Shown here one piece after another: positions 47,664 to 60,938 of a stretch of 64,000 nucleotides of DNA (position 1 is its first letter; every line of letters begins with the position of its first letter). Source of the stretch: Tanytarsus gracilentus (lineage: Eukaryota > Arthropoda > Insecta > Diptera > Chironomidae); contig JAXRKN010000042.1 in the NCBI GenBank assembly GCA_038502055.1, forward strand, positions 4,131,001-4,195,000. The letters are read 5' to 3'. Below the pieces are notes generated by a model. The model was not told where the DNA came from. It searched no databases and saw nothing but the letters and a program-made list of their open reading frames with translations. The position numbers and the translations under genes are program-made.

Positions 47664-48358
47664 ATGGAAGCAATCGCAAAACATGATTTTAATGCAACCG
47701 CTGATGATGAATTAAGCTTTCGAAAGCAGCAAGTTTTAAAGATTCTGAATATGGAAGATGACATGAATTGGTATCGAGCGGAGCTGGATGGCAAGGAAGG
47801 ACTCATTCCCAGCAATTATATAGAAATGAAAAATCATGATTGGTACTATGGTCGAATTACGAGAGGTAGAATTGCTGTCAAAGTTATATTTCTCAAAATG
47901 ATTTTTGCCCATTTTTAGCCGATGCCGAGAAACTTCTTTCGAATAAGCACGACGGCGCATTTTTAATTCGAATTAGTGAGTCCAGTCCTGGAGATTTTTC
48001 TCTCTCTGTAAAGTGCAGCGATGGCGTGCAACATTTTAAGGTTCTGCGCGATAATCAAGGTAAATTCTTCCTTTGGGTCGTCAAATTCAATTCGCTCAAT
48101 GAGTTAGTTGATTACCACCGAACTGCATCAGTATCACGTTCGCAAGATGTAAAACTACGTGATATGGTACCGGAAGAAATGTTAGTTCAAGCTTTATATG
48201 ACTTTACGGCGCAAGAAAGTGGTGAGTTAGACTTCAGAAGAGGTGATGTTATTACTGTTACGAATAGATCCGAGGAACATTGGTGGACAGGTGAAATAGG
48301 ATCACGTAAAGGACTCTTCCCCGCCATATATGTAACACCTTATCGCTCAAATACATAA
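47664..48358 (+). CDS. drk: drk/GRB2 adaptor, SH3-SH2-SH3
   Basis: Two exons (47664-47865 and 47919-48358) give 642 bp, 213 aa; Drosophila Drk is 211. The first SH3 domain (MEAIAKHDFNATADDELSF, ALYDY-type KHDF, WYRAELDGKEGLIPSNYIEM) is followed by an SH2 domain (WYYGRITRADAEKLL, phosphotyrosine-binding FLIRISES, HFKVLRD) and a second SH3 domain (VQALYDFTAQESGELDF, HWWTGEIGSRKGLFPA). The adaptor links phosphorylated receptor tyrosine kinases to Sos and so to Ras in the cytoplasm at the membrane (established knowledge). All domains and key residues look intact. The single intron falls at the start of the SH2 domain, after TRA, in a loop. Confidence 0.98.
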
Positions 48359-50400
48359 GAGAATCTAAATAATTTACCGTCACTTCATCAATTGTTATAA
48401 AAAACTTTTTAAGTAATGTCCTCCAGCATTATTTGTTTCTTCCGTGCAAATGTAATGACATGTCAATGCAATGAGTAAAAAACACCAATTTGAAATGCTA
48501 CATTTTCCACAAATAATTTCGGGAGAAAACAATTGAGCTAAAAGAGATAACTTTGTTTAATTTTGGATTTATCCGCTTTTCATACATGAAACTTTAGTGG
48601 TTGTTTTAACAAAAAAAGAAAAATTTCGTTTCCTCCATATGAATTTTATTTAATTGACAATTTTCAAGCAAAAGTGCACCACAAAATATGGTAACGAGGG
48701 TCAAAACTACTCTATACTGTTCAATTGATGAAAGTTTTTCACTTTTACTGACATTGACATATATTTTTGTTTAAAAAACATATTCAATGGAGCCATATAA
48801 ATTAAAACACTCTCTGTGTAATTTTAAATATTTATTTAACAAATGTGTGAAAACAACTCACGCGCTCATTCTCCATTAAAATCTTAGGCAGATGTTAGTT
48901 AAACTATATGATCAAAAAATGTGAGAACCACTGTTGCAAGAAGATAAATTTTATTTTGCAAAACTTGATGATTTTTCCTTTTTTCTATTTTTAAAATATT
49001 CACATTTTTTTAGAAAAGCATCAGTTCATTTTTATCTATTGGTTTCAAAATATACTCAGATTATGATTTTGACTAAAACATTATTTCGAAAAAAGAAAAT
49101 TTATGTAGCTTTACTAATTTCTTCGTGATTCATTTAATGCATTAAAATGTATTTCTAAGATGTGCAAACTTTTTCGTCTTCAATATTATATACATTATAT
49201 GTTTTTTCTACACACTCACTATATATATATATACAGTTTCACTAACGTTTTATCAAAATTAATTTTCAAAGATTTAAACTCCACTTTATAGTAAAGTATG
49301 TATGATTATTCATTATTGGACCCATCCATCCTTAAGATTTATTGATAGTTGTAAAAGCGGCCATTTGTTTTATAAAATCTTGTGCTTAGAATAACTTGGT
49401 TTTGCTAGATGTTTTATTATTTTCAAAAAAACTGTCAAGAACATCACTAAAAGTAAAGCTGATGAATCAATTGACCGCTTTAAAGACGCCAAGTAAATGG
49501 GCAGTAATAAAATATTATATTCTAATTAAAGATCAAATTTTAATCTTAAAAAATATTGGTAACAATGAAAAATATTTTAAAGAGAAGTATTTCAAGTGAA
49601 ATTTCAAAGAGTATAGCATTTAAAACAACTAGAATACATCGCATTTTCATCTTCTTGCGCACAAAAACAAAAATTTAATTTACTCGAGGGAAAATGATAA
49701 CTTTATGTCATGTACTCATAACGAAGATTTGTAAGAATTGTCCCTTTTAGCGATGAGAGTACGTGCTGAAATGAATGAATTTTTATTAATTATTATATCA
49801 AGTGTAATGTTTTTTTGTCATTACGAGATATTAAATAATGTTTGACACATTATGGAGCTACTATCTCTTCAATAAAAAAAAGAAAATTAAAATCAGAAAA
49901 TGCAGAATTATTGGTTGATCGGAACTTGATCATATGTATGAAGTAAAATGTTTGGAATATATAATTATAATTTTTGTTCACAAAAAGTAATAAAACCTAA
50001 TCCAATAGAAAGAAAAACTAAGTTTTCAAATGGAAAAAAATAAAATTCAAATTTTCTGCCTTGAAGCTTGTTACTTTTAAATATTCTTAACAGATATTGA
50101 AAATTCAAATATTTTTCCTCTTTGCCTCTTAATTCCCCCGTCGTCGAAATCCCCTTCAAAAAAAATTATATATCGGAATTTTTTTAAGTTTTAAGCGCTC
50201 TCGTGTAAAACAATAAACAAAAGAACTCAAAAAGTTCTTAAAGTATCTATCTGAAAAAGGGCACTAAAACATTGTGGAAAATAAATTACTTTTAAATTAC
50301 ACGCTTCGTAAAAAATAATTTCAATGTTGATGATTAGCAAAGAAATCGAAATTTAAGGTTTTTAAAAAAGAAAACAAAATCAGGTGAAATTCTAACAAAA
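48359..50400. other. Intergenic, likely long drk 3' UTR
   Basis: 2 kb of AT-rich sequence with a TA dinucleotide run at about 49221-49231. No exon, RNA or repeat recognised. Confidence 0.5.
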
Positions 50401-52277
50401 ATGCAAAATTTTCATCCCAAATTCAACTTAAATCTGATTATTGCATCTTTGGTTATTGGGAGTTTATTTTTACTTGGACTTTTTAATATCCTTTTAAAAT
50501 TGAGGTTAGTGTATAAAAATAATCGGCAATATATTTTATTAAAAATAATAATTTTATTTTAGAAGTAAATTGCCGGTAAAGGTTAATTGCTGGTTTTGTA
50601 ACTCGAATTCGTGGGTGCCTTATGCAAATTTCAACTCATTTTTCTGTAAAAAATGTGAGCAATATAATGGCTTCACCGACACAGGCGATTATAATGAAGA
50701 AATTAAAGCTCAATTCACACGCCATCTGAATAAGAATTTTTACTGTGAACGGCAGAGTGGCCATCAATCGATAGCTGCGAATGGATTTTGCGAGTTCTGT
50801 ACAAGGAATCAAGATTTGAAAATAAAACAGTTTAGTAATTTTCGACCAAAAGTCGAATCAAATTTTGAGGCCGAATTTAAGGAGTATAGGTAATTTTTAT
50901 GGTAAAAATCTTAACTATCAGTTTGTAACATTAATTATTTCAGTCAAAAACTTGAAGACTTTTTTTTGCTGTGTCACAAGTGTCAACGAGTTTTAAATAA
51001 AACACTCAATAGAGTAAAGAGCAAACTTATAGGTAAATTTGAAAAAAAAATCCTGTATCTATTTACTTATTATTTTATCATAGGATCAAAGATTTCACAA
51101 TTGAAGAAAATTTCATCAACTAAGGAAATAACGGATAACAGCATCAGCTCATCTTTTTTCCTCACGATAGTTGGATTTGTCGTTAGCATTATGAGTCTCC
51201 GACCCGATTTAGAGTTCAACAATATGCTTTTACTGCAGAAAATTTACAACTTGACGGATCCTAAAATAGACATCAACCTTGACAAATTGTCTCTGTGCGG
51301 TATAATTGTGAACTCTCTCCTTTTAAATCGCCGTAAAATTCGTTCACAAACTATTGCGTCTCTTTTTCTATGGTAAGTTATCTTTGTTACATATGTGCTT
51401 TTTTTAATTGACTTCTTCTGTTAGGTGCATTCGAATTTATGCAAATGAATTCCTGATAAATAATAAATTTCCTGTCCACGTGATATCAATTCTTCTTATC
51501 GTCGATTCTGCAATTATGATGCTCCAAATAAGAAAAAAGGATGACCTAAAAGATAATAAAAGTACAAGTTTAACTAATATAACAAATGAAGAGGAAGACG
51601 ACATTTCTGAGGATGAAATAGATTTTGACATTAGCTACAAAGAAACAAAATCGATTGGAAGTGTTTTCAATAGATCCTGCAATATGGCTGAGATGAATAG
51701 CAATAAAAGTTTCAATATTTTAAAAGAAGTAAACGAAGCCGACAAAAAAATGGTGCAACGAAACATGAATAATCTAACACTTTGCGACTCACAAAAGTCT
51801 ACATTTGCTTCAACTTTAAATAGTACGCTTAATCCAATTCTAGTCAAAAATGATCGCTCATACAGCCCAACACCAAGTCTGTCTAATAGCGTTTTTACTT
51901 CAGTCTCTCAACGGAGTTTAATTTCACCGCCACGTTTACACTCGCCACATGTGACAAAAAAAAATGCGCTGTGTTCATGGGTGGCTGGAGGTTATTGGCC
52001 TGCAAATAAGACGGACATTTCTCGGGGCTCATCCACTTCAAATACAACGAGTGGAGTAGGAACAAATTACACGGGAAAAAACGACATCTACAACTCGTGC
52101 ACACCGGCCTCATGTAAATCTTTTAATTTGCAAATTAAAATGCCAACTCTTTTCTCGGATCAGTTTTATGTTTCAAATCATTTTTTGACTAAAAGTTCTC
52201 ATAGCTCCTTTAGCAATCAGTTCAATCAAAATAACTTTAGATTATATCGAGATCCAGCTTTAAGTTTTAAAAAATAA
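50401..52277 (+). CDS. TMEM201: TMEM201/Samp1 (Ima1-type) inner nuclear membrane protein
   Basis: Five exons (50401-50504, 50563-50889, 50944-51032, 51084-51372, 51425-52277) give 1662 bp, 553 aa. It starts with a transmembrane segment (LIIASLVIGSLFLLGLFN). The Ima1 N-terminal zinc-binding domain follows: VNCWFCNSNSWVPYANFNSF, CKKCEQYNGF, plus two further CXXC pairs (FCEFC, LCHKC). Later come hydrophobic segments FFLTIVGFVVSIMSL and, across the last intron, QTIASLFLW and HVISILLIVDSAIMML, consistent with several membrane passes. The long C-terminal tail is serine-rich and presumably cytosolic or nucleoplasmic. Samp1/Ima1 proteins work at the inner nuclear membrane in nuclear positioning and spindle function with LINC complexes. 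No insect symbol is claimed. The start lies in AAAATGC context, before the TM segment. Confidence 0.88.
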
Positions 52278-52868
52278 AATGATGAATTGATACATTGGAA
52301 ATGCGCCTATATTTATTTGAATTTAGGGGGCAGCTCACTCGAATAAAGTTTGCCGTTTGCCTGCTTCAAATACTTTAGTCCAAATTTTATTTGTGAGGTC
52401 GTTCTCGTCCAATAAAATCAAAAAAGTAGTCCATCCGTTAATGTAATTCCAATGCATCAAAATATCAAATTAAACACTTTCCCAAATTGTTTTTCTAATT
52501 TCAAATGATTTTGATTCCTTGATAGAAAGAAGCAGAATTAATTTGAAAAAAATCTGCCGTTTTATTTTTCATTTCAACTTGGAATAATTATAAATCTTGA
52601 GGGTCTTTAGCTTTAGACACTTTGAATTACTTGCTTATTAATCGTGTTTTATTTAAAGAAAAAAATATTGAAAATATTTTTTAAAGTAGTAGTAATGGGA
52701 TTCAAGAACTTTTTCAAACGAGCATACATTTGAGGAAAAAATTAGAAACAAAACTATTTTTTTATAGATAAATATTGGGAGTTGTATAGGGATAAATTCA
52801 ACGTTTAAATCAGCAGACAAAAAATATGATAAATGCTCTTTAAATTTATAATAATTATGTATGTGAGC
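52278..52868. other. Convergent intergenic region
   Basis: 3' UTRs of TMEM201 and Uba1. A short GC-rich patch (52325-52360) is unexplained; it does not fold into a tRNA. Confidence 0.5.
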
Positions 52869-55800
52869 TTAGCGCGGGAAAGTATAGCGAACATATGGAA
52901 CCTCAACGTCTTCGCCTTCTTCATCGTTGCAGCAAATTTCAAACACCAAAGCTCGCTCGTAGGGCTCAATTTTGCGCTTTGTGACCTTCTGTACGATGTC
53001 ACTCATGGTCTGTGCCATGCGCTCTTCTTGCTTAGCCTTTGGCTGGAAGAAGGAATAAAGCATCCCGACACCCTGCGAGAGCATAGTAATTTCCAATTTC
53101 TCCTTCTCTTTGAAGTGATTAATAAACTCGCGGAGAGTCATTTCACCATTCACTTCAAAGCGATCCCATAGTGTCCATGATTTTTCGTAGTACTTTTGCT
53201 CCTTGGCACGTGTCGGCTCCGAGAAAGTGACGAGGGGAAGGGCAATATTGATAAAGCCATTCTTGTATCGCTCGATACTTGCGAATCTAATTTAAAATGG
53301 AATGTTAATTACTAGCAAGCAAATTTCTAATTTAAATTATTACCCTTGAGTCAACTTAATTAATTCTAAAGCAACGCATCCAGATACCATTGATGTAGTT
53401 GTCGCTATAGCTGGAATAATTTTACCAGCAATCAATTTAGACTGAAGAGAAATGTATCAATAAACACAATATAATTTTCAGAAAAGAATCAAGTTTTTAC
53501 CTTATGTTTATCAGCAGGCAGAATACTATAATTAGCGGCACGCAAGTTCGATGCGGCGACGATAAAGTCCATATGCAAATTTGAATCATCGTCCTTTTCA
53601 AATTCAAGTGGCGTAATCGTAAAGTTTGGCTTTCCAAGAGCCATCAAATCATTACAAATGCCTTGCACTCGATCGTGGTCAAGTGTGTCGTGATCATGCT
53701 GTGCCAAGGCTGCATCGTTCTCAGCAATTTTGATGCCTGATCTCGGCACAAATGCTGGAACCTTTAAAATTAAAATTAACTTGATTTTAGTAAATTTAAA
53801 ATTGGTCAATAAAAAAAAATTTACATTGATTTGCAAGACAATATCGCGTACAGCATCGCGATTGCGAACTTGCGGAACTCCATAAACTTCTGCCTTTAAG
53901 TTGGCGGCAGCCCAAACGTAGTCGAGATGAAGTGGCTCATTTACATCAAAGGCCATTGGAACTGGGCAACGTTTGGGACCGCTCCAGAAAGGTGTACCCG
54001 AAGATGTTTGCTGATCTGGCGGAAAGTTGAAGAGCAATTGCTTGATTTGATTGACAAAGTTCTCCTCAAAGTGGAATCGTGCCCATTTTACACAATCAGC
54101 AAATGACCCAGGGCGCTCGTCAACTAATGCACGCTGTATTTTAATTGTATTTAATTAATCAGTTGATACTTAAAAGTAAAAAGAAATGTATTTACCTTGA
54201 CAGATTCCATTGTTTCAAGTGGCTGGACTCCTGGCAACTTCAAAGTACGATCAATAAAACCCGAATCACGAATATATTCGGCTGCATTGAAGGGAGATTG
54301 AGTGTAGATTCCCTCGAATAAGTCCCTTGCCCATTGAAGCGTGTGCTCGATGGCATTCGGAAAGTTTTTAAGGGTACAAATGGGAATACTCTTCTCTGGT
54401 GGATCTTGGCTTGAGCTATACGATTCAGTGAGGAACGGAACGATAACCTGAATGTTACCCATTGTTCCTAAAGTACCAGATTCGAGCAGCGGCAAGCGAT
54501 AATAGACACAGCGACGATCGACATAATTGCGCGCTTCAATGTTGTCCAATGCATTTGCGACTCCATTAAGTCGTTGGAAAAAGTCATCGTCGTAGATGTT
54601 TTCGGTGGCCACGCCAACACGATTCTCATGATAAGTCACATTCAAATGAGGATTCATTCGCTTAACTGCATCGGCAGCGACACGCGATTTCGGCGATTGT
54701 ACGTCGTGAGGACGAAAGAGAAACTGACGATTCAAGTTTGATTTCTCAATAAGATCCATGTCGGTGACAATTAACTCTCCTCCCTGTCCTGCACCAACGC
54801 CCATCATTCCAAAATTTTTCAGAAGCTCACATCCAATCGCACCAGCACCAACAACAAAGTACTTCAGTCCTCCTAGTTTCTCTTGGAATTTCTTTCCAAA
54901 CACAGCAATTTGAGAGTCATAACGGCTTCCAATTGGCTGACACTCAGCCTCAGTCAACGATGCAAGATCTTCGGGCAGACACTCGATAGCATCATAGCTA
55001 AAGAACTGCATTATGGGCATAAACTTTCCACTGCACGCTTTCATTACCTCTTGTGCGCTCATTCCGCCAATGACGGCGTTGATGGGACACAAATCACCAG
55101 CGGAAATCTTTCCAAATATCTCAAGCATTTTCTCATTGAGCTCATCAATATTTAGCTCCTTAGCGCGCTCTTTGCAAAGGGCAATGAATTCAGCGGCATC
55201 TTCAACATTCCACGGACGCGGATTTCTGCTGTACTTGTCATTGTAACGAGACAATGCAGTAAATGCGATGTTGATGTTTTGAGGATGATCGAATTTCGAG
55301 TAGTCAGACATCACAAACTCCGGACTCTTCTCGGCTTCTTCCAATGACTTGAAGCTGACCGTTTTCGGCATTTTGACTTGCATCACAGTTCCACTGCGGA
55401 TGTAATCCGAAAAGTCTGTTGTATCGCCAATGCTGAAGGTATAGGGACCGAGAACTTTAATTTTAATTGGCTCGCATCCGTTCAGCTCTTCCATACCTTG
55501 AACCTATTGATAATTTTTATAATAACTTAATACGCATAATTTAAAGAAATCCTTTCATGTGTCTTATTTTCAAAAGTCATAAATGCATTTGGCTGATGAT
55601 GATATTCGTCGCATTTTCTTTAATGCAACACACACATTTAAACAAGAGGATCCAAAAATAAATTATTAATTAGAGTAACGTTAAATGACTCACAAACATT
55701 CTTTTGTGTGTGTGTGTGTATATAAATGACCTTCGAAAAATAATTATAGAGCGATTACTCACCTCAGTAAAAGTCACATAATCGCCATCTTCGAAACCAT

Positions 55801-56614
55801 GACGTGCTTCGTCGAGACATGTCACAACGCCTTCCTGGTCCTTGGTGATACTTGCAATCATAGCGCTCAATGGATTGGCTCCATTCACATCGTTGACTGT
55901 AAATTCAGTGCCAAAATCACAAAAGATTTGTCCAAAGAGACCACGAGTAACGGCAATGATGAGCGCAATGTTGTGTTTGCGTGTAATGGCCGAAATTTTC
56001 TTTTGTTCAGTTTCACTGATGTCAGTGAGGACCACGACACGGAAATTTTGTAGAAACTCTTCATCAAGCTCACCCGTGTAGGCAGTCGTAGGGACGTACT
56101 GATTAAGCTCTGAAAGATGATCGCAGCTTGCTTCAGCTCGATTCTTACCAAGAGTCTGTTCCGTCAGATAGAATTGCGATGAGAGATCAGCCAATGTGCA
56201 TTCCTTTTGATCATGTAATGTTACACTCTTTACACCAGCAAGAATGACATTTTTGGCAATCTCGACACCGAGACCCCCGATGCCGGAAATTAGTACTGAT
56301 GAGCTCGCCATTCGCCGCATTGCCTCATGACCAAGTACATAGAGCTGCCGACTATAAAGGCTCTCATCGATGTCGCCATGATGCGGATGGTTGTTTCCAT
56401 TAGCCATTGCTTTGCTATTACTGTTTCTCTGGATATTATTATTTCCTCCTTCGCGGGAATTAGCGCTGTTGTTGTTCTTATTATTTCCCAATTCACCCGT
56501 CGTTGCCTGAATGATAGAATGCGACGTTTGCTTGACTGCAGAAATATTTTCTTCTAATTTTCTCTTCTTTGCGACAGGTGAGTCAGAATAGCCGGTGAGA
56601 TTTTCAGTGGACAT
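52869..56614 (-). CDS. Uba1: Ubiquitin-activating enzyme E1
   Basis: Six exons (55763-56614, 54196-55503, 53825-54133, 53501-53761, 53344-53441, 52869-53286) give 3246 bp, 1081 aa. The enzyme adenylates ubiquitin with ATP and carries it as a thioester to E2 enzymes. Visible: inactive adenylation half (LYSRQLYVLGHEAMRRM), VQGMEELNGCEPIKI linker, active adenylation half with nucleotide loop VVGAGAIGCELLKNFGMMG, the metal/ubiquitin-binding DMDLIEKSNLNRQFLFR, the catalytic cysteine in SIPICTLKNFPNAIEHT, the second catalytic cysteine half-domain FEENFVNQIKQLLFNFP, and the C-terminal ubiquitin-fold domain ending PYVRYTFPR, which binds E2. The start MSTENLTGYSDSPVAKKRK was chosen because no ATG lies upstream in frame before a stop; only a GTG exists at 56683. 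The N-terminus is an unusually long low-complexity N/S stretch. Confidence 0.97.
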
Positions 56615-57185
56615 GAAGCAATTAGCAATTACTCGGCCGAAGCGACGAGGAAAAAATCTTTTGGCTGTAAATTTTTTTTGCACAAACTTTTTGTACTTGC
56701 TTTTTATGCGATTTTCTCGGCACCTTTCTGCTATAAATTGTTGTTTAACACAAAAGTTGTAAGCTTAATTAAACTTTTCAATGCTTTTACAATTATTTTT
56801 TGCTCTAAATCACGTTCGAAATCGATCAAATAAGGAAAGCCGATCGAGAACTTTTCTCCTTGTGAAAAAAATGTGTGAACGCGGGTGACTAGAGAAACAG
56901 AAATTTTGCAATTTCATCATCACTAATTTTTCAAAATTTGAGTAATTTTAATGTTTCATAATCTTGAAAACAATGTTTAATGACTTTATTCGTAAACAAA
57001 TAAACAAATTCCTCATTAATTATTGTAAAAAGTTGAAAAAACTCAAATTTAAATTGTAACGTAAGTTTTTAAATTTAATTACCACGTAACCCGCATAACA
57101 CAAACTATTTTTTCGAATCGAATCTCCGAATTAAGATTATATTTTTTTGGATTTTTGTGTAAAAAAAAAGTAAAATTATAAAATT
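56615..57185. promoter_or_regulatory. Divergent promoter region Uba1 / Vps39
   Basis: 571 bp between the divergent start codons of two housekeeping genes; probably a bidirectional promoter. No core motif is strong enough to name. Confidence 0.5.
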
Positions 57186-60100
57186 ATGAGCCATCATAAA
57201 GCTTATCAACTGCATCCGCCATCAAAAATATCAGTTCAAATCGAGTCAATAGCGGGTTATATGAACAATGTTATCATTGGAACTAGGTAATGTGATATTA
57301 ATTTGAATTCTGATACTTTTCTATGAAATAAATCAGATTTTGTTTGAAAATTTTATTATTGTCGAGAGAGTCAATACAAACAAGAGAAATTATTCACGAA
57401 AAAACAGCAGGAACTTAGTATTCCAATAATTTTGATAAATTTATTCGTTATAAAAAACATAAAACACACAATTTAATTTGTAAAAAGGCAAGGTCACTTG
57501 CTGCAATATTGTTTTCAGCGATCTTCCGAAGGAAAAATGGAACTGCAACTGCTGCAATATGACAAAAATTTTAGCAAAAAACCTATCGTGGAGCTGCAAG
57601 TGATTGAAGACTTGAATTTGTTGTTAAGTCTTTCCGATAACTTACTCTCAATCAATGATATTTCTCGTCATAATTTTCCACTTATTCATCTCGCCAAAAA
57701 GACAAAAGGTGCTAATGCATTTTGTATGGATATTCAGAGAACTCAAAGTTTGACGGGTGCGTTCTCTCTTTTAGTTTTTCAACAGTTGATGTATATATTT
57801 ATTTATTCCTTGAATAGATCAAGTCAGTCTGGTAGTACGAGTTTGTGTTGCTGTAAAGCGAAAGCTCCAGTTCTACTATTGGAAGCGAAATGAGCTTCTT
57901 GAGTTTTCACCTGACATTGAACTTAATGATGTGCCCAAAGGTAATCAGGAATTTTTTTCTTAATAATTTTTTTGATTATTAAAAATAATTATTTTATCTG
58001 CATTTGTCGCTTTAGCGAATAATCAGAATTAATTAATTATTTTTTATTTTATAATCCAAAATTGATGAAAAAAATACTAATTAGTTTATAATTTCAAAAG
58101 TACTTTCGTGGAGTGGAAATTTAATTTGCATTGGCTACAAAACTGAATATGTTCTTTACGATATCTCTGATGAGAAAAGAAAGCGACAAGATCTTTTTCC
58201 AACCACCAGTGCATCGAGATCAATTGATCCATGTGTAACACTCATTGACAATGAAAGATTTTTCGCAGTGGTCAAAGATGAACATCTTATTACTATTCCT
58301 ACGACAACGTCAGAAGAAATTAGCAAAAATAGTACTCTTATGTTTCCCGAAAGTGGATGCTCAATTCTTGATCCGAAAGCAAGTAAATCATTGCCAACAA
58401 TTACTTGGTCACAGCCACCTCAGGGTGTCGTTTTGTGGGATGAACCTTTTTTGCTGGGCCTCTTGACAGACTCTATTGAAGTAAGGGTACTTGACACCTC
58501 ATTTGCATTAGATAAGAAGGACAATATTGTTCAAATTATTCCGGTAAGTCTGGTATTCTTAATTAATAAACTTAATAAACTCTAAATCAATAAATAAATA
58601 ATTACAGGAAGTGCAAAAAGCCCGTTTCCTTGTAAGTGGTCGCAAAAAGCAGCAAGGCTTAATTTTTGCTGCTTCTACATCCCACTTGTGGTGCATCGAA
58701 AGCATAGATATTTCTGTTCAACGCCAAAGCTTGCTTCATGATAAAAAATGGTTCCTGGCTCTGCAATTAACTGGAATGTCCGATGAATCAGAGGAAGACA
58801 AACAATCCATACGAGGAGAAATCCAAACACTTTATGCCTATCATCTCTTTATTAATAAACAATTTCGAGAGGCGATGCTAGAGTTTTCAAAGGTAAAAAA
58901 ACTGTCAAAGCATGAAATTTACCTTATTAATTCAATTAAATTGACACTTTTAAGCTCAAAACAGACCCCACCAATGTCATTAAGCTTTTTTCCGACTTGC
59001 TACCAACATCTTGCGAACCAGCTGTTAATGTTGCTAAAAACCCGGTGTCATCTTCAATGATCGAATCTGAGCTCATGCGGCTACCAAAACTAGCAGATAA
59101 GGACTTGGAGAATGGTTTACTTGCTCTTATCGATTTTTTGGTTGAAGTACGATCACAAGTAGGAAAATCACAGGTGGATTCGAAACCTTTTGGTAGAAAT
59201 CCAAAAACGTTACTCTCTGTTATTGATACCACTCTATTGAAGTGCTATCTTGAAACAAACGACTCGTAAGTGTTTTTTTTTCATCAGAACTTTACATTAA
59301 CTATTTTTGATTTTTTAGTTTTGTGTCTTCCCTTATTCGCCTAAATAACTGTCATCTCGAAGAGTCTGAGAAAATTCTCAAAAGCTACAAGAAATATAAT
59401 GAGCTAATTATTTTGTATCAAACCAAAGGTCAGCACAAGAGAGCATTGACGTTACTAAAAAATTCTGATCTATTCAACTATGAAAGAACTATTCAATATC
59501 TTCAAAGTCTCGGGTCGGAGCATAAAAAATTAATTTTTGAGTTTGCTGAATGGGTAATTAATGAGCATCAACAAGAGGGTCTAAAAATTTTTACCGAAGA
59601 CATTCTCGAAGTTGAAAATATGCCTAGAGCAGATGTGCTTGATTTTCTCATAAAGAATCACAAATCACTAGTAATTTCATATCTTGAGCATGTCATAAAC
59701 GTTTGGAACGAGAGCAAGCCTATATTTCATAATATTCTTATTCAGCAATATAGAGAGCAAGTTCAGAATTTACAAAGTGAACAAGATCTCGAAAGGGTGT
59801 ATCAGAAAAAGATAGAGCTTCAGAGCGTTCGAGAAAAACTCGTTAATTTTCTTAAATCCTCTAATAAGTATGCCGCTGAAAAAGTTCTGGTTGAATTTCC
59901 ATACAATGATCTTTTCGAGGAGCGTGCAATTGTGCTCGGGAAACTTGGGAAACATGAAAAAGTTCTCGCAATATACATTCAAATACTCGGAGATGTGGAT
60001 AAAGCTGTAAACTATTGTGATGAAATATATGCCAGCGCTGGCTCTCAGCACCACGACGTCTACATAATATTAATAAGACTTCTTTTGCATCCACCGTACG

Positions 60101-60756
60101 TACTAATTCTCTATTATTTTTCCTAATTTTTCCTAATTATCCTAATTATTTCTAATTTTTTTAAAATTTTTTTTTGGATAATTAGATAATTATTCTAATT
60201 ATCCAAAAAAAATTAAAAAAATTTAGAAAATAATTAGAAATAATTAGAATAATTAGAAATAATTAGGACAAAAATTTTTTATTTAAAATAGTTCACCGAC
60301 TGCACCACCTTACTCGGATGTTAAACTTCATGAGAAATGTTTGCAGCCAGATATCGAGAGTGTGCTTGGTATTTTAGAGAACTTTGCGAGGAGAATCAAT
60401 CCACATACAGTCCTGATGGTATTTATTTTGAAACCATTTAATATATTCTCTAAATAATTTATTGTTTGTAGATTCTTCCCGATAACATTCCAATTGAAAA
60501 AATTAAACGGTTCTTGGGAGTCTCTCTCCATTGCCAATTAGAACAGAAGATTAATTATCAGATGCTCAAAAATTTATATTTCGCCGATCTTCAATGTCGA
60601 CAACAACAAAATTTGGCACGGGAACTGACTTTTTGTACTGTCACTAATCAAAGCTCGTGTGCTGTTTGTGCTCGAAAGTTCACTTCTCAGTCTGCATTCA
60701 TAAGACTCCCTAATAACACAATAATCCATATCTCTTGTCAAAATAAGGAAAACTAA
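57186..60756 (+). CDS. Vps39: VPS39/Vam6 HOPS subunit
   Basis: Nine exons (57186-57286, 57488-57756, 57818-57940, 58101-58543, 58608-58892, 58955-59265, 59319-60095, 60292-60418, 60472-60756) give 2721 bp, 906 aa, near the usual 875-890. The N-terminal citron-homology (CNH) beta-propeller is seen as IESIAGYMNNVIIGTRQGHLL, VVRVCVAVKRKLQFYYW and the later FLVSGRKKQQGLIFAAS. The middle has LLVFLLLIDFLV-type clathrin-heavy-chain repeats around LKCYLET..., LNNCHLEESEKILKSYKKYNELI and LYQTKGQHKRALTLL. The C-terminus has a RING-like finger (SSCAVCARKFTSQSAFIRLPN). In HOPS, VPS39 binds Rab7/Ypt7 and tethers late endosomes or autophagosomes to lysosomes (established knowledge). The seventh intron is a near-palindrome (see findings). 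Runs head-to-head with Uba1 and tail-to-tail with GLRX5. Confidence 0.95.
60118..60268. repeat. AT-rich near-palindrome filling a Vps39 intron
   Basis: CCTAATTTTTCCTAATTATCC and related AATTA motifs in the left half are reverse complements of the right half, meeting at CTAATTATCC/GGATAATTAG. The intron is 60096-60291, so about three quarters of it can form one long hairpin. Confidence 0.85.
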
Positions 60757-60938
60757 AAGATTGATGAAGAAGTTACGACTTGAGAGTTATTCTAACAAAT
60801 TTTATTTTATTTTTCCATTTTCCTAGTTATTTAAATTCACCTGCCAAGAGAAGACAGGAATTATAAATAATTAAATGGAATTGGAAATATATTTCATACT
60901 ATGCTGTACAACGTGAAACTTATTTATACAGAATAAAA

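Noticed and set aside
52305..52380. Slightly GC-richer patch between TMEM201 and Uba1 considered as a small RNA
   Set aside because: No cloverleaf or convincing hairpin could be drawn; likely 3' UTR.
56614..56683. Upstream extension of Uba1 with a basic N-terminus (as in the vertebrate long isoform)
   Set aside because: The upstream codon in frame is GTG, not ATG, and no upstream in-frame ATG precedes the stop. The ATG at 56614 is preferred.
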